Assembly (NCBI GenBank): GCA_024500155.1
Contig: CM044862.1
Location: 24,636,501 to 24,700,500 of the forward strand
Length of the DNA: 64,000 nucleotides
Source: Chenopodium formosanum
Lineage: Eukaryota; Streptophyta; Magnoliopsida; Caryophyllales; Amaranthaceae
Direction of reading: 5' to 3'
Below are positions 34,277 through 45,307 of the stretch, piece after piece. Below the pieces are notes generated by a model. It saw nothing but the letters and a program-made list of their open reading frames with translations, did no database searches and was not told where the DNA came from. The translations under genes were made by a program, and so were the position numbers. The number at the start of each line of letters is the position of its first letter. The first letter of the stretch is position 1.

Positions 34277-36141
34277 TGTAAGGAATATTTCAAGCGTTAA
34301 CCCCTAGCTTGAACCCCACTGTGATCATACACTAAAGTACGGTGGTGTCCAAAGGGAAAGAAGATAGAGAAAAAGAGTCGCCAACAAGTTTTTTAGGAAC
34401 TTGTAAACCGTTCACGAGGTGAAGGTTACACCCCTTAACGAACCAAGAGATCGTCAACTCCATAAGGTGTTGAACCAAATAGGGTTCGGGGATGAAGGTA
34501 CAAATCCAACCTAAAAGAGATTGAACCTGCCCTAATAATAGACCTCTACTTTATTCAGATTGTATTCATGTGCGCTTTCTGACTAACATGCAATCCATAG
34601 GTTAACCCTAAACCTGTTTTTCTATGTTGGTTGAATATTGATGCACAAATAAACTATTATTGGAGATCACTTGAATTATAATCATATTAACCCTAAACAA
34701 GATTATTAATTATCTTATTAAGCGTGATTACAAATACAAATTGCCTTTAAACATGCATAAAAGGTGTGATCAAGAAATATTAATAACTATAATTAAGCAT
34801 TATAATATATAATTATAAATATTAATAACAATCAAAACAATTATAAAAAATAATCATGAATCATGTTAATGCATAATAATAGCAAGATCCTAGGCATGAT
34901 ACTAACAAGATTAATAACAAACCCTAGCATGTCACTAAGCAATAAAAATCAAAGCTTTAACCCTAACATAATACTAACAATCATAAATATTCGGAAGAAC
35001 ACAAAAGGCGCCATACTTTTAATCATACTTGATATTAAAGTTACCCTAGACATGATACTAGGAATATCTTAATAACAACCTAAACATGAACTTTATATCA
35101 TAACATCAATAAAAACCATTAAAGTACTTACTTTGATGCCTCGTACCTCTTTCTAATAACAAAATACACGAGTTAGAAACTTCAAGGAAAATAATAAACA
35201 AAATAATTAAATTAAATAATTGAAAGAGAGATTTGGGACCAAACCCTCAGAAATTAAACATTTCACGTCTAGGGCGAAGGCAACTTTGAATATGGCTAGG
35301 TGTATCTAAATCTAATGAATGCGGAATTTTGTATTTGAGAGAAGGCTAGTTTAGAAAAGAGAGAGAGAGAATAATCAAGAAAATCTTGATGAGAGTTGGT
35401 GAGAATTAGAAAGAATAAGAATTGATGAATGAAAACGAAGTTTTTACGACGTTATTTATAAAGAAAAACAGCCAAAAAGATAAAATATCAAAAACAGAGT
35501 TCTGACGCAAAAAATCGAGTTTTGCGCCAGACGCTAAGATTAGCGCCAGTAGCGTCAGGCGCTACAACTGGCGTTTGGCGCTGACTCAGAAATCCACGCG
35601 TTTTCTTAAAATCAGATAAAAATTGTCGTACAGGAGGAAAAAATCGTATTTTCCTCAAAAAAATTACTTTGATTCTAATTTAAACTCTAAAAAGTCAAAA
35701 GTCAATTTATCAATGCTAGTTTAATTAGGAATGAAAAAAACCTTCTAGAAGAATCTAGAAGACTAAAACCATTCCTAATTGCATTAGGAATGATAAATCT
35801 ATATTAGGCCCTCCTCTAGATCATTGGGCCGCATATGAGGCTCAAACCGGGCCCAGTTTAGTAATTTGGCCATAACTTCCTCAATATTCATCGGAATTGG
35901 GCTTATAACATATCGTTGGAAAGCTCTTGTCAAGCCCCATCCAAATACACTACTATTGGACCCATATCATGGACCAACCAAACTTGATTGTCTGCTTTCT
36001 TTAAATAAGTTTTCAAAAACAGAGAGAAGAGAAAAGAAATTAAAACTATTCGCAACACTTTCACTTCATTCGATTATGATTCGACGCGAAAGGTACTCAT
36101 CACTGGGTTTGGTTTTGGGGAGACACAAATGGGTGTCTACA
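34277..36141 (-). repeat. 3' LTR of Ogre-M (1865 bp)
   Basis: Read on the minus strand it starts TGTAGACACCCATTTG and ends GAAATATTCCTTACA. The GGCGCC-type array is at 35503-35583 and the minus-strand TATA box TTTATAAATAA at about 35450-35460. Confidence 0.92.
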
Positions 36142-36155
36142 GAAGCCCCCACTTT
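36142..36155 (-). promoter_or_regulatory. Polypurine tract of Ogre-M
   Basis: On the minus strand AAAGTGGGGGCTTC, directly followed by the LTR start TGTAGACACC. Confidence 0.85.
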
Positions 36156-36439
36156 AACTGAGTTTGGAGAAACGTAAGTTTCGAAAACAAAAGTCAAAGT
36201 ATCGATAGGGACGGAGAATGATTCAGAAAGTTCTGTGATTCTAAATCATTTTTGTAACGCCGATACCTGCAAACTAGCGTTAGTTAAACAGATAAAAGAT
36301 TTAAAAAACTCGTATCTTGCAACGTCGAGCACACGTCTCTAAAAGTAACCGATTTGCTGCTGTATTGTTGTTGTTTTGATGACCTCCTGCCAAGAGAATG
36401 CCATCCCGCTTGAAAACCGCTACGCTTGTAACTGCTCCC

Positions 36440-36905
36440 AATATAGAAGATTGCTTTGCTTGAAACGATCCTCTTCCGCTTTGATAATATTCCACATTTA
36501 AGGGAATACTATCGAAGATTGCTTTGCTTGAAACAATCCTCTTCCGCTTTGTGACCATCTTCCACGTCTAAGGGAACACGATCGAAGATAACTTCGCTTG
36601 AAATCACCTTCAGTTGTTTGTGACAACTCTCCACAATCTAGGGAATGTCGTCAAATACATCCTCGCTTGAAGCTATCCTTATTTGTTGCGATAAATTCCC
36701 AAAGGAAATTACCGAAGATCTCCGCTTGTCGATCTTTTAAAAGTTCACTTGAACTTTGCTTCTGCTATGCCTGTACGTCGGCGCTTTTGTTGCTTCTGAA
36801 CTTATACGTCAGTGCCTTTTGCGAATGAACCAGTACGTCGGTGCCTTTTGCTATATGAACCAGTATGTCGGTACCTTTTGCGATGAGCCAATGCTTAGGC
36901 GCTTT
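36440..36905. repeat. 3'-UTR tandem repeats of Ogre-M
   Basis: Degenerate units of about 60-70 bp sharing ATCGAAGATTGCTTTGCTTG and CTTCCGCTTTG cores (36440-36720). These are followed by about four units of 30-36 bp sharing ACGTCGGTGCCTTTTGC (36770-36905). They are counterparts, in inverse orientation, of 7463-7905. Confidence 0.75.
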
Positions 36906-37070
36906 AAGCTAAATGAGACGATCATTCATCAGGTCGATCACTTTATAATTGTAATCAAGCCGATTACTAAAAATCATGTCAAATTGCTTAGAGGGGCTAA
37001 CTGGCGTACCAAGAAACCCAAAACATATTGCAAAAAAATTAGAACAACCGTGCTGAGTGGTTGAACATTC

Positions 37071-37206
37071 TGGCGCCGCTGAAATAACATCAGCGCCACA
37101 TAACTGGCCGTACCGCCAGACGCTAGGATTAGCGCCAGGCGCCAAACCTATCTATTGACGCCAAGGTCTAGTGATTGGCGCCAGAAAAAGGTATTCCATA
37201 AATACC
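37071..37206 (+). promoter_or_regulatory. Antisense promoter upstream of the PMD gene
   Basis: GC-word array (37071-37184: TGGCGCCGC, CAGCGCCAC, TTAGCGCCAGGCGCC, TTGGCGCCAG) followed by CCATAAATACCC (37195-37206). Same array-then-TATA layout as the LTR promoter, on the opposite strand. A conserved splice donor, CTATGTAAGT (37352-37361), suggests a 5'-UTR intron ending with CAATGTAG just before the ATG at 37825. Confidence 0.6.
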
Positions 37207-37824
37207 CTTTTCTTCTTCATTTTCGCTGCTGCTCGTCGCGTTTTTGCTCGAAAATTTCAAGAAATTCATTTGCTTCATTCTTGCTCGTTTCTCAACCAAA
37301 TTCGCTCAAATTGGTTGCAAATCAAGCTTATTTCATCCATTTTCCTGATCTATGTAAGTTTTCTTCAAACTCACACCGGTTTTTATGAATTTTGCATGTG
37401 TTTATTTTCGAATTTCATGAAATTTTGAAACTTAGAATGCTTAATTCTCTTTGTTTGTCAAATTTTATGCCATAAAATTGCTTGATTATGTTTATATATT
37501 GCCTTGGGAGTAATTTGAGACTTGTTTGACTCAATTTGGTGAAGAAATGAACGAATTGCCATTGTTGAATCTCTTAAGGTCGGGAATGTAATGTGGCTCG
37601 TTCTTGATGTTTTTGCTACCTATTCTTGTCCAATTTGTCACAATAATTACTATAGTATTGCAAGAAATTGTTTGATTGCTAGAAAAAATGCCATTATGCT
37701 TAATTTGAATTTGTGCTTTGTTTTAATACTACGTACTCTGTTTTTTGCGAACATAGTATCATGCGGCTAGGCGAACCTTAGATACTATAGAACCTTAATT
37801 TATGATAATTCTGCACAATGTAGT

Positions 37825-40148
37825 ATGGCTAGACAGCGAGGTTCAGGTTCACGGTCCCGAGACGCTCGACGGAAGTATGAGCTCGTGGAGGACGATGTCG
37901 AGCCATTCACTTCGCTTGGTCAACTCCCCGAGTGGGATGAGCGGACCTTATTCTTTTCCCCCGTCCACCACATTTCTGAGAGGGTGAGACGGGGTATCAC
38001 CGTTGGGAGGACGCGCTGTCATGGCTCCGGTTGTGACGGTTTGGGCGATTTGTACAAGATGTACATCGCCAGGGATGATCAGACGAGACTTCTATGGAAG
38101 TCTTGCGGTCTTACTGCGTTATACGAGACTTCCGAGGCAATGGTTGCCTCCAGTGGGGGTCATCATGTAGTGCGTGCCCTGGTGGAGTTCTTTTAGGACA
38201 CCACCAACACTTTCCACTTTCATTGGGGTGAGATGATGGTCATTCTTACCGACTTCAGTCTCATCACAGGACTGGAGTTTAGCTCCGTGCCACTGCCGTT
38301 CGACGGCGGGATCAACGTCTTTTCCCCTGAGGTCGAGGAGCTGTTAGGGTCGATTACCATTCGGGCTCGAGCTGAGGTAGAGTCGTCTCAGTTCAGCGCT
38401 AGGGACTTTGGCAGCGGCTTTTGACGATGGTGCGACCACCTGAGAGCAGCGGGTGCGCATCTTCGCACTCATCTTTCTGTCAGGGACGTTCTCCCCTGAC
38501 AAGGGTAGTAGGGCGCTGCTTTACTACCTTCCTGTCGTCCGCGATCTACTTCGGATTGGGACACATGATTGGGCCAGCTTGGCCTATGCCGACTTCATTC
38601 GAGCAGAGAAGGACTCGTGTCGACACCGGTCCTTTGGGACAAATGTTGCTCTATCAAGCTTTTGGAGGGTCGTAGAGGTAAACATTATTCCCTATAAAGT
38701 TTAGCTCTACATTTTATCTAGCACTTGCTGATAATTTTAACTCCTTGTAGATCTGGTTCAACGAGTACTTCCCTTCTGCTGCGCCGACGAGACCGTCTCC
38801 ACGCTGGTTTGCAGTTATTGATTCCTGGGGCAGCCGGCGTGTGGGGATGTCCACTGCGTATGTCCGAGATTGGATCATCGCGGTATGATTCTTTTCTTAT
38901 TTGCCATTTTTTGATGCTTTAGATAGACTCTTGATTGATTGACGCTTTTTATAGGAGCCTGAGGTGCTGTAACGGCCGTGGGTCGATCTGGCAGTCCTTG
39001 GGTTAGCCGCGCAGTATTCCGCTGAGCGTTGCTATTTCTTGGGGACCTATGGAGCGACCGTATACCTTGGAGAGAGGGTTGCTAGACAGCATTCCTCCGA
39101 TATTTTTGTCGTTCCTGCTCCTCCACCACGTCACATGTTTAACGCCGCGAGGTTGTTGAGCATGTGAGAGGCATCTGGTACCCCAGGCGATCTTACACGA
39201 TCCCTGGGCGATGCTATGCGGAGGAGCTACTACCATTGTTAGCTCCAGTTCTTGTATCGGCCGAGGATGTGGCGGTACGACTTTTCAGCTTTTATCTTTC
39301 GTTAAGTAGCCCCCAAGTGACGCTTCATTGACTTTGTTTTGCTTTATCATAACGATGCTGCTGAGTTCGTGCCACCCCGTATCCATTACCAGGGGACATA
39401 TGGGCCGAGTGAGGAGATGATTCCTCCGGCTCCTGAGGACAAGAGCTTCATAGAGCGGTCGATTCCTCGCCACCAGACTCGGGTAAGCTTATTTATTTGC
39501 AACTTTTGTCCATATATATTATGCATGTTTACTAACTTATTTCTTTGACAGTTCACGCGCGAGGTGGTTTCGGCGATGGCACGATGTATAGATGCCTTCC
39601 GGAGCCAGCTTGTCCGGATAAGGAACGTGGCTACTTGCCGTCGAGCCGGCCCCGTTCAGGAGGTAGTCTTTTTTTCATATGTTTTACATTATCTGCTTTG
39701 ATTTTGCCTTATTTGATTTTAATTCCTTTTGCAGGGTCAGCCCATTCCTTCTCGTACCCGCACGAGACTTGAGGTGCGGAGGGATCTGGCGAGGTCTAGC
39801 TCGAGGAGCCGCCGCACTACTTCGGGAGGTAGAGGCGGTCGCTCTGAGGCTGCCCGTACTGATGTGGTAGAGGGCTCGAGTTGCTCCTCTGAGGGTGCTC
39901 ATGCTGCGCCGGTAGGCCAGGGAGAGGCTATCTCAGCTCTTAGAGGTGGTGGGATGTACGAGGTTGGCTCGTCATTGCAGCAGCCTCAGCCTCAGATTGA
40001 TCTCGGGTGGGCTGGTCCCACCTTGAGCTTTCCTCCTCCTACGGAGACTGGAGCTGATGCTGGAACTGGAGCCGGAGCAGGTGGAGAGGTTACTCCTCAT
40101 ACGGCGGAGTTCTATGCGATGATGGGTTTACCTCCCCCGGCGCCATAG
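37825..40148 (+). pseudogene. Plant mobile domain (PMD/MAIN-like) gene, antisense inside Ogre-M
   Basis: ATG at 37825 (MARQRGSGSRSRDARRKYE). The PMD core is visible as TFHFHWGEMMVILTDFSLITGLEF (about 38209) and FLSGTFSPDKGSRALLYYLPVVRDL (about 38475), followed by the DWASLAYADF block. These match the TFHL..GE..ITLEDV and SG.LFPDKS.......YL.LLRD pattern of plant PMD proteins. Introns with GT-AG borders: 38678-38750, 38883-38954, 39483-39551, 39663-39734; a further one near 39280-39355 is less clear. The last exon is Arg/Ser/Gly-rich and ends PPPAP at the TAG 40146-40148. Breaks: in-frame TAG at 38194, a frameshift near 38425-38450, and stops in the third exon (about 38970, 39165, 39239). PMD proteins include silencing-related MAIN and many transposon-borne relatives; the function here is unknown. 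Confidence 0.75.
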
Positions 40149-40620
40149 TTTGTACTTGTGCTTTTTGCTTATTTTTGACTTTGTATAGAACTTTGCCTTT
40201 TAGTTAGACTCAACATTTTTCTTTAGACATATTTTATATACATACTATTATGAGTTTATTTTATTTATCATGTTTTTTTCAATTTTTAATATTATTATTA
40301 TGTGCATGTTTGTGTGTGCAAGAAAGTGTGACAAATAATTTTGCGCAAAAATTCCGTCATTTTTATTATTGATGGAGGGTATCCGACTTTCTCTCCCAAA
40401 AAGAAAAAATGAAAAAAGGAAAAAATAAAACATTGGGTTTATAAAAACTTGGAAATTAATCTAAATAAAATCCTAAAAAAGATAATATAATTAATATAAT
40501 AACTATATTAATTAAAAAGGAATAAAAAGATGTTTAGAAAAAGATAAGGGAGCCGTAAAGTCATTAGCAGACTCGAATTAAGGTAAAAACGCGGTTTTAG
40601 AAAGCGCGTACAACGAGGCA
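40149..40620 (+). other. Spacer between the two antisense genes of Ogre-M
   Basis: AT-rich, non-coding. Contains the conserved block TTCCGTCATTTTTATTATTG...GGAGGGTATCCGACTTTCTC (40342-40397), which aligns with 476-535 of copy A and, rearranged, with the 5' leaders. Confidence 0.55.
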
Positions 40621-40623
40621 AAT

Positions 40624-40786
40624 TAGCGCCAGCTGGCGCCACTCGTTTTGGTGTAGCGCCAGGCGCTACACTTAGTGTTTGGCGCCAAGCTTTGGCGTCT
40701 GGTGCCAATAGCAGCGTCTGGCGCCAAATAGCGCTGACTCCGTATCCTTCCCAAATTAAAACTACTCCGATTTTGTGCATAAATAG
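40624..40786 (+). promoter_or_regulatory. Antisense promoter upstream of the second opposite-strand gene
   Basis: Dense array of TAGCGCC, TGGCGCCA and GGCGCTACA words (40624-40739), then GCATAAATAGCCCC (TATA core 40778-40785), about 75 bp before the first ATG (40858). The array ends in GCGCTGACTC, as does the array in the Ogre-M LTR (59301-59312). Confidence 0.65.
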
Positions 40787-40857
40787 CCCCCTGCCCAGCC
40801 GATTCTTTTCATAATTTCAGCAAATAAAATAATTCTTAGCTTTAGAAAAATAATATC

Positions 40858-42360
40858 ATGTCTCTAGTAAAACTTTTACCCAATACACCCATGGATGGTG
40901 TCGGTCTCTTAATGCCAAAGAAAGAAAAGAATTAGATGTGTTCCACTTGGGGGGAATTTATGGTATCAAAAGGGTAGATCTTTTTATTCATACCGCTCTA
41001 GAATATTGGGATGTTGATACTCATTGCTGTAGAATAGGGTATGATGAAATTAGCCTTTTGCCGGAAGAATTTGGTGCTATTTTAGGTTTCCCTGCAATAG
41101 ATCTCATAGTAATCCCTAGAATAGATGCATATTATTACAAGGATTTTGAACGCTTCTTCAATTTAAAAGAAAGGGATTTATCAAAAATAGTAGATGGCAA
41201 CATAGTTAATTTGAAAGAATTTGCTCGCCATTATTTTGATAAACCTCACTCCGAATCTTTTCATATTTATAGAAGAAGGGCTTTCTTATTTTGTATGATT
41301 AATCAATTTTTTCTTACTAGTGGTAAAAATAATGAGGGTCAATTAATTATAACCACCATATTAAAACAAAACGAATCAGGGAGAAATCCAATGCCATTGA
41401 TAGTTGGAGAGACTATGATTAGTCTCGATGAATTGAAGAGGAACCCAAAAGCACCTTTTTGAGGCTCTCCAATTTTATTACAGGTAGAAAAATAATATTT
41501 TTAATTACATAAATCAAAAAATATTTTGTATAGTAATAATAATTTATTTGCATTGCAATTTTTTACAGATGTGGCTAATGGAAAGGCTGGAATTAATTAG
41601 CCCTCCAGACAATATTGAGAAGTACACTCCAAATTGCTTCGTAAGGAGGAAGAAACGCTTCTCTAAAATGAGGCGCCACGAATGGAAAAATGTCTTCGAA
41701 TCTCGCAATTTTGCCATCAAGTGGGTCATCCCTTGGTGGAAAATAGAAAGGATGGTTGGTGTTAACAAGCAATCTTTCTGCCGTGTTCAAAGCTTGTCCC
41801 GTATGACTTATTACTATCCCTGCAGGGTAAAAAGACAATATGGCATACTTCAGAATATTCCTTCCGGAGATCTTCGTCCTCCCTACGAGTTCCCTGTCTC
41901 CCAGGAAGTAGACAAATTTGATGATTATTGGAGTGCTAGACCTTTATGGGAAGTGATTACCCAAAAGGTTCCTCCTTCCTTGCCCAATGATGTGAAGAAA
42001 TGGCTGCTGAAGAAACCTTCAAGGGACTTGAAGAAAAATCAGGGTAAAACTGATGTGAAGAGTCGTCTAGGTGACAGGGTGATTCCTGCTAAGGAACGCT
42101 TAGGTGAAAGAGTTGAATTCAAAACACCTACAATGCCTAGGAATAAAAGTACTACAAAATACAAGGGAAAGAGGAAAGCTGACACCACAGAGAAAAAAGC
42201 TTGGGTAGAAAAGAAGCATGGAGTCCTAGCTGAAGGGGAAACTATCTAGTCTAAGATTGAATGTAGGTCCTCTAAAGGATGCCTACTAGCTAAGGTTATG
42301 GATGAGGAGGAAGAATCAGACAAAAATTGGAAAAGGGCTAGGAAAGAAAAGAAAGATTAG
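40858..42360 (+). pseudogene. Second opposite-strand gene of Ogre-M (retroelement-associated family, function unknown)
   Basis: First ATG at 40858 (MSLVKLLPNT), then a frameshift and stop near 40933. The main frame runs from 40938 (HLGGIYGIKRVDLFIHTALEYWD) through LLPEEFGAILGF, RRRAFLFCMINQFF and PLIVGETMISLDELKR to an in-frame TGA at 41460-41462. GSPILLQ (41463-41483) is followed by a GT-AG intron (41484-41568), and the frame resumes at MWLMERLELISPP (41569). A TAG at 42247 is followed by 37 more open codons, mostly charged, to 42360. The pattern IW..D-F-G-E-L-GSP-LLQ-WL-ERL resembles the plant retroelement-borne family sometimes catalogued as DUF7745; I am not certain of that label. The basic Lys-rich C-terminus suggests nucleic-acid binding or nuclear location (inference). 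Confidence 0.6.
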
Positions 42361-42830
42361 GAGCATTGCTTAATTTTCAACTATTAGACTTAATTTATAT
42401 TTTTTTATTTAAAGTTAATTTATTTAAGCTTTATTAAAATTCCATGAATAATGTAATTTTCATTTATTAATGAAATTTCAGCTTTTAATTAAATTATTTA
42501 CTTTAAATTTATTTTATTAAAGCAATGAAAACCGAAACAAATTAATTTTCCAAAAAAAATTTCGAGTACGAAAGTCGAAAATTTTCCGAAAAACACCGAA
42601 ATATTCCCAGAATTTAAACTGTGAATTGGCGCCACCTATCTGCGACTGGCGATGGAAGCCGTCGTCTGGCGCCAGAATTTTTTCTACGACGCCGATCTTC
42701 TGACGAGTTTTTAATTAATTCTGGGATGCAAGATTTTAAAAAATAAAGTGGTCGTACCCGTAAAGGGTTGCCTACGTATCCTTTCTTAAGGAATCAGGCC
42801 AAACGTATCTTGAGTATCCTACTCAAGTAA
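42361..42830 (-). other. Spacer between integrase and the opposite-strand gene
   Basis: AT-rich, non-coding, where the two coding directions converge. Contains another GGCGCCA cluster (42625-42696) without an obvious adjacent TATA box. Confidence 0.5.
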
Positions 42831-43910
42831 TTATGGGTAGTATTTCTTAAGTTGGTCAACATTTGTCATGTTCGAGAACTCATTTCCATCCATATCAGTT
42901 AGTTTTCCTGCACCCCCTGACAGGATTGTTTTGACAATGTAGGGTCCAGACCAATTAGGTCTAAATTTACCCCTTGGATCTAAAACATTTTTCTTTAATG
43001 CTTTTAACATCAAGTCTCCTACTTTGATGTTTCTTGTCTTGACCTTCTTATTAAAATGTCTAGCCATACGAATTTGATAACACTGAGTGTGATGTAGAGC
43101 TTCTAGTCGCTTTTCATCGAGTAGAATTAGCTCTTCATATCTTGCCCTAGTCCATTCGACTTCATCGAGTTTACTCTCTAATGCAATGCGTATAGATGGA
43201 ATTTCTAGTTCGACAGGTTGTACGACATCCATTCCATATACCAAGGAAAATGGTGTATTTCCTGTTGATGTGCGAATTGACGTGCGGTAACCCCACAATG
43301 CGAAGTGAAGTTTGTCAGGCCAATCCTTATAATTTTCAGTCATTTTCTCTATGATAGTCTTCAGATTTTTATTGGCTGCCTAGACTGCTCCATTTGCTTG
43401 AGGCCTATAAGGGGAAGAATGATGATGTTGAATGCCATATTTTTGTAACAATTCTTCACATTCGGCTTGAAAGTGAGTTCCATTGTCACTTATCATTTCA
43501 TGTGGGATTCCGTATCGACAAATAATATTTCTCTCGATAAAGAGTGCTACATGTTTTAAAGTGAGTTTAGCGTATGATTGCGCTTTGACCCACTTTGTGA
43601 AGTAATCAATTGCTACTAGGATATATTCGTGGCCTCCTGTTCCTGGGGGAGTGATTTTTCCGATGATGTCAATTCCCCATGTAGAGAATGGCCATGGCGA
43701 CGTGTAGGTGTAGAGCAAGGATGGAGGAACATGTTGTAAATTGGCATAGATTTGGCACTTAGGGCATCTTTTTACGTATTGATGGCAATCCCTATTCATT
43801 GTAGTCCAATAATATCCTTCTCGCATTATCTTTTGGACTAACATTTTTTCATTTATATGAGTGCCACAAATTCCTTCGTGGACTATCCTCATTGCTCTTT
43901 GTGCATCCAT
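42831..43910 (-). pseudogene. Ogre-M integrase
   Basis: HHCC zinc finger VHEGICGTH...CPKC (about 43880-43765). Core with WGIDIIG (about 43680) and ISDNGTHF (about 43495). At the third catalytic position, where QANGAVEAANK is the family norm, the Glu codon is TAG (43382-43380). After it the same frame is open to the end: ENYKDWPDKLHFALWGYRTS, SLVYGMDVVQPVE, and a C-terminal KFRPNWSGPYIV / DQLKKYYP end (stop 42831). So the integrase is otherwise well preserved, with the single nonsense codon at the active-site residue. Confidence 0.88.
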
Positions 43911-45307
43911 TTTTCCTACACATAAGAGAGCTCAACCCTTAGGTACCCTTTTATGTAGCTCATTGTCTATGAGTACATATTGGGAAGCCAAGAGTCTTAA
44001 TGCTCGTTTTGCTCTTTTGTCAGAGTGGGGAGGATATTCTCCTTTGGTGACATAATTGAGTATGTCCGTGTACCACGGTTCTTCTTCTTCTTATTCTTCT
44101 TCTTCTTCGCCTTGGACTATTTTGTCATCTTCTATAGTCTTGATATATGTTGGTTTGTGCCTTTTCTCTATAGTTAGAGGCATTTACTCGATTTCCGTAG
44201 GAATCCTAACCATCGAGGCTAGTCTTGCCAAGGCATCAGCAAATTGATTTTCTTCCCTAAGTAGATATGTGTATTCTACCTTCTCTAACTAATCGGTAAG
44301 AGTTTCCAGATAGGTTTGGTAAGGGGCTAAACTTTCACTCCTTACTTTTCACCTTTTGGATATTTGATTGATGATTAATGAAGAGTCTCCAAATATCCTT
44401 AACTCTTTTACTCCCAATGCCAAAGCTGTTTCAAGGCCCACCACACATGCTTCATATTCAGCAGCATTGTTGGTAACGTCGAAATCAAGCTTTATGGAGA
44501 TTTGGAAGTCTGTTAGAAAGTCTGACACCACAGATCCTTTGATAGCTTTTTGCGGCATAAACCGTACATCAAACTGGGATAAATTGACTATCCATCTCGA
44601 TATGCGTCCCTTGAGTGTAATTTCTCAAATAGATACTTGAGTGGATCTAATGAGGAGACTACAAAGACGGTATGCACTAGCATGTAATGTTTTAACTTGG
44701 TTGTGGCCCACACCAAGGCGAGGCATAATTTTTCAAGTGGTGTATAGCATGCTTCGTATTCGAGCATTTTCTTGCTTAGATAGTAGATTGCATTTTCTTT
44801 GCCTTCTACTTCTTGTGCTAGCATAGCTCCCATTGTCTCTTTGGTAACCGTCAAATATAACCTAAGAGGTATTCCGGGAAGTGCTGGTGCTAATACGGGA
44901 GGATTTGTGAGATAGGCTTTGATCTTTTCAAAGGCTTTTTGACAATCGTCATCCCATATCACTGGTACATTCTTCTTAAGCTTTTTGAAGATCGGTTCAC
45001 ATATCGTCGTCAATTTTGATATGAACCTACTTATGTATTGCAACCGGCCAATAAATCCTCGAATTTGTTTCTCGGTTTTGGGCGGTGGCATTGACATGAT
45101 TGCTTTGATTTTGGTTGGGTCTATCTCTATTCCTCTAGAGCTTATGACATAACCCAAAAGCTTGCCTGAGGTGACTCCAAAAGTGCACTTAGATGGATTC
45201 AACCTCATATTATATTTTCTTAGCCTTTCGAAAAATTTCCTTAAGGCTACTTGATGGCCTTGACATTCTTTTAAATTCACAATCATGTCGTCGACATATA
45301 CTTCGAC
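43911..45307 (-). pseudogene. Ogre-M reverse transcriptase (C-terminal) and RNase H
   Basis: Starts with the catalytic EVYVDDM (about 45303-45285), directly after an in-frame TAA (45310-45308). Then GVTSGKLLGYVIS, connection blocks, and the RNase H-like LALVWATTKLKHY (about 44715). The frame shifts near 44590. RNase H resumes as FDVTNNAAEYEACVVGLE (about 44480) and FGDSSLIINQI (about 44390) in another frame. The region 44340-43920 has further stops (for example near 44185 and 43932) before the integrase zinc finger. Synthesises DNA and removes the RNA template strand. Confidence 0.85.

Noticed and set aside
34272..36141. First reading of 34277-36141 as a plus-strand LTR closing Tat-H
   Set aside because: The primer site (51247-51266) and polypurine tract (36142-36155) are on the minus strand, and the Tat-H reverse transcriptase continues at 59881, so it is the 3' LTR of an inserted minus-strand element.
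36770..36905. Possible CRISPR-like array (regular short repeats)
   Set aside because: Repeats are degenerate, spacers are not unique and of variable length, and the genome is eukaryotic; these are 3'-UTR tandem repeats of a Tat element.
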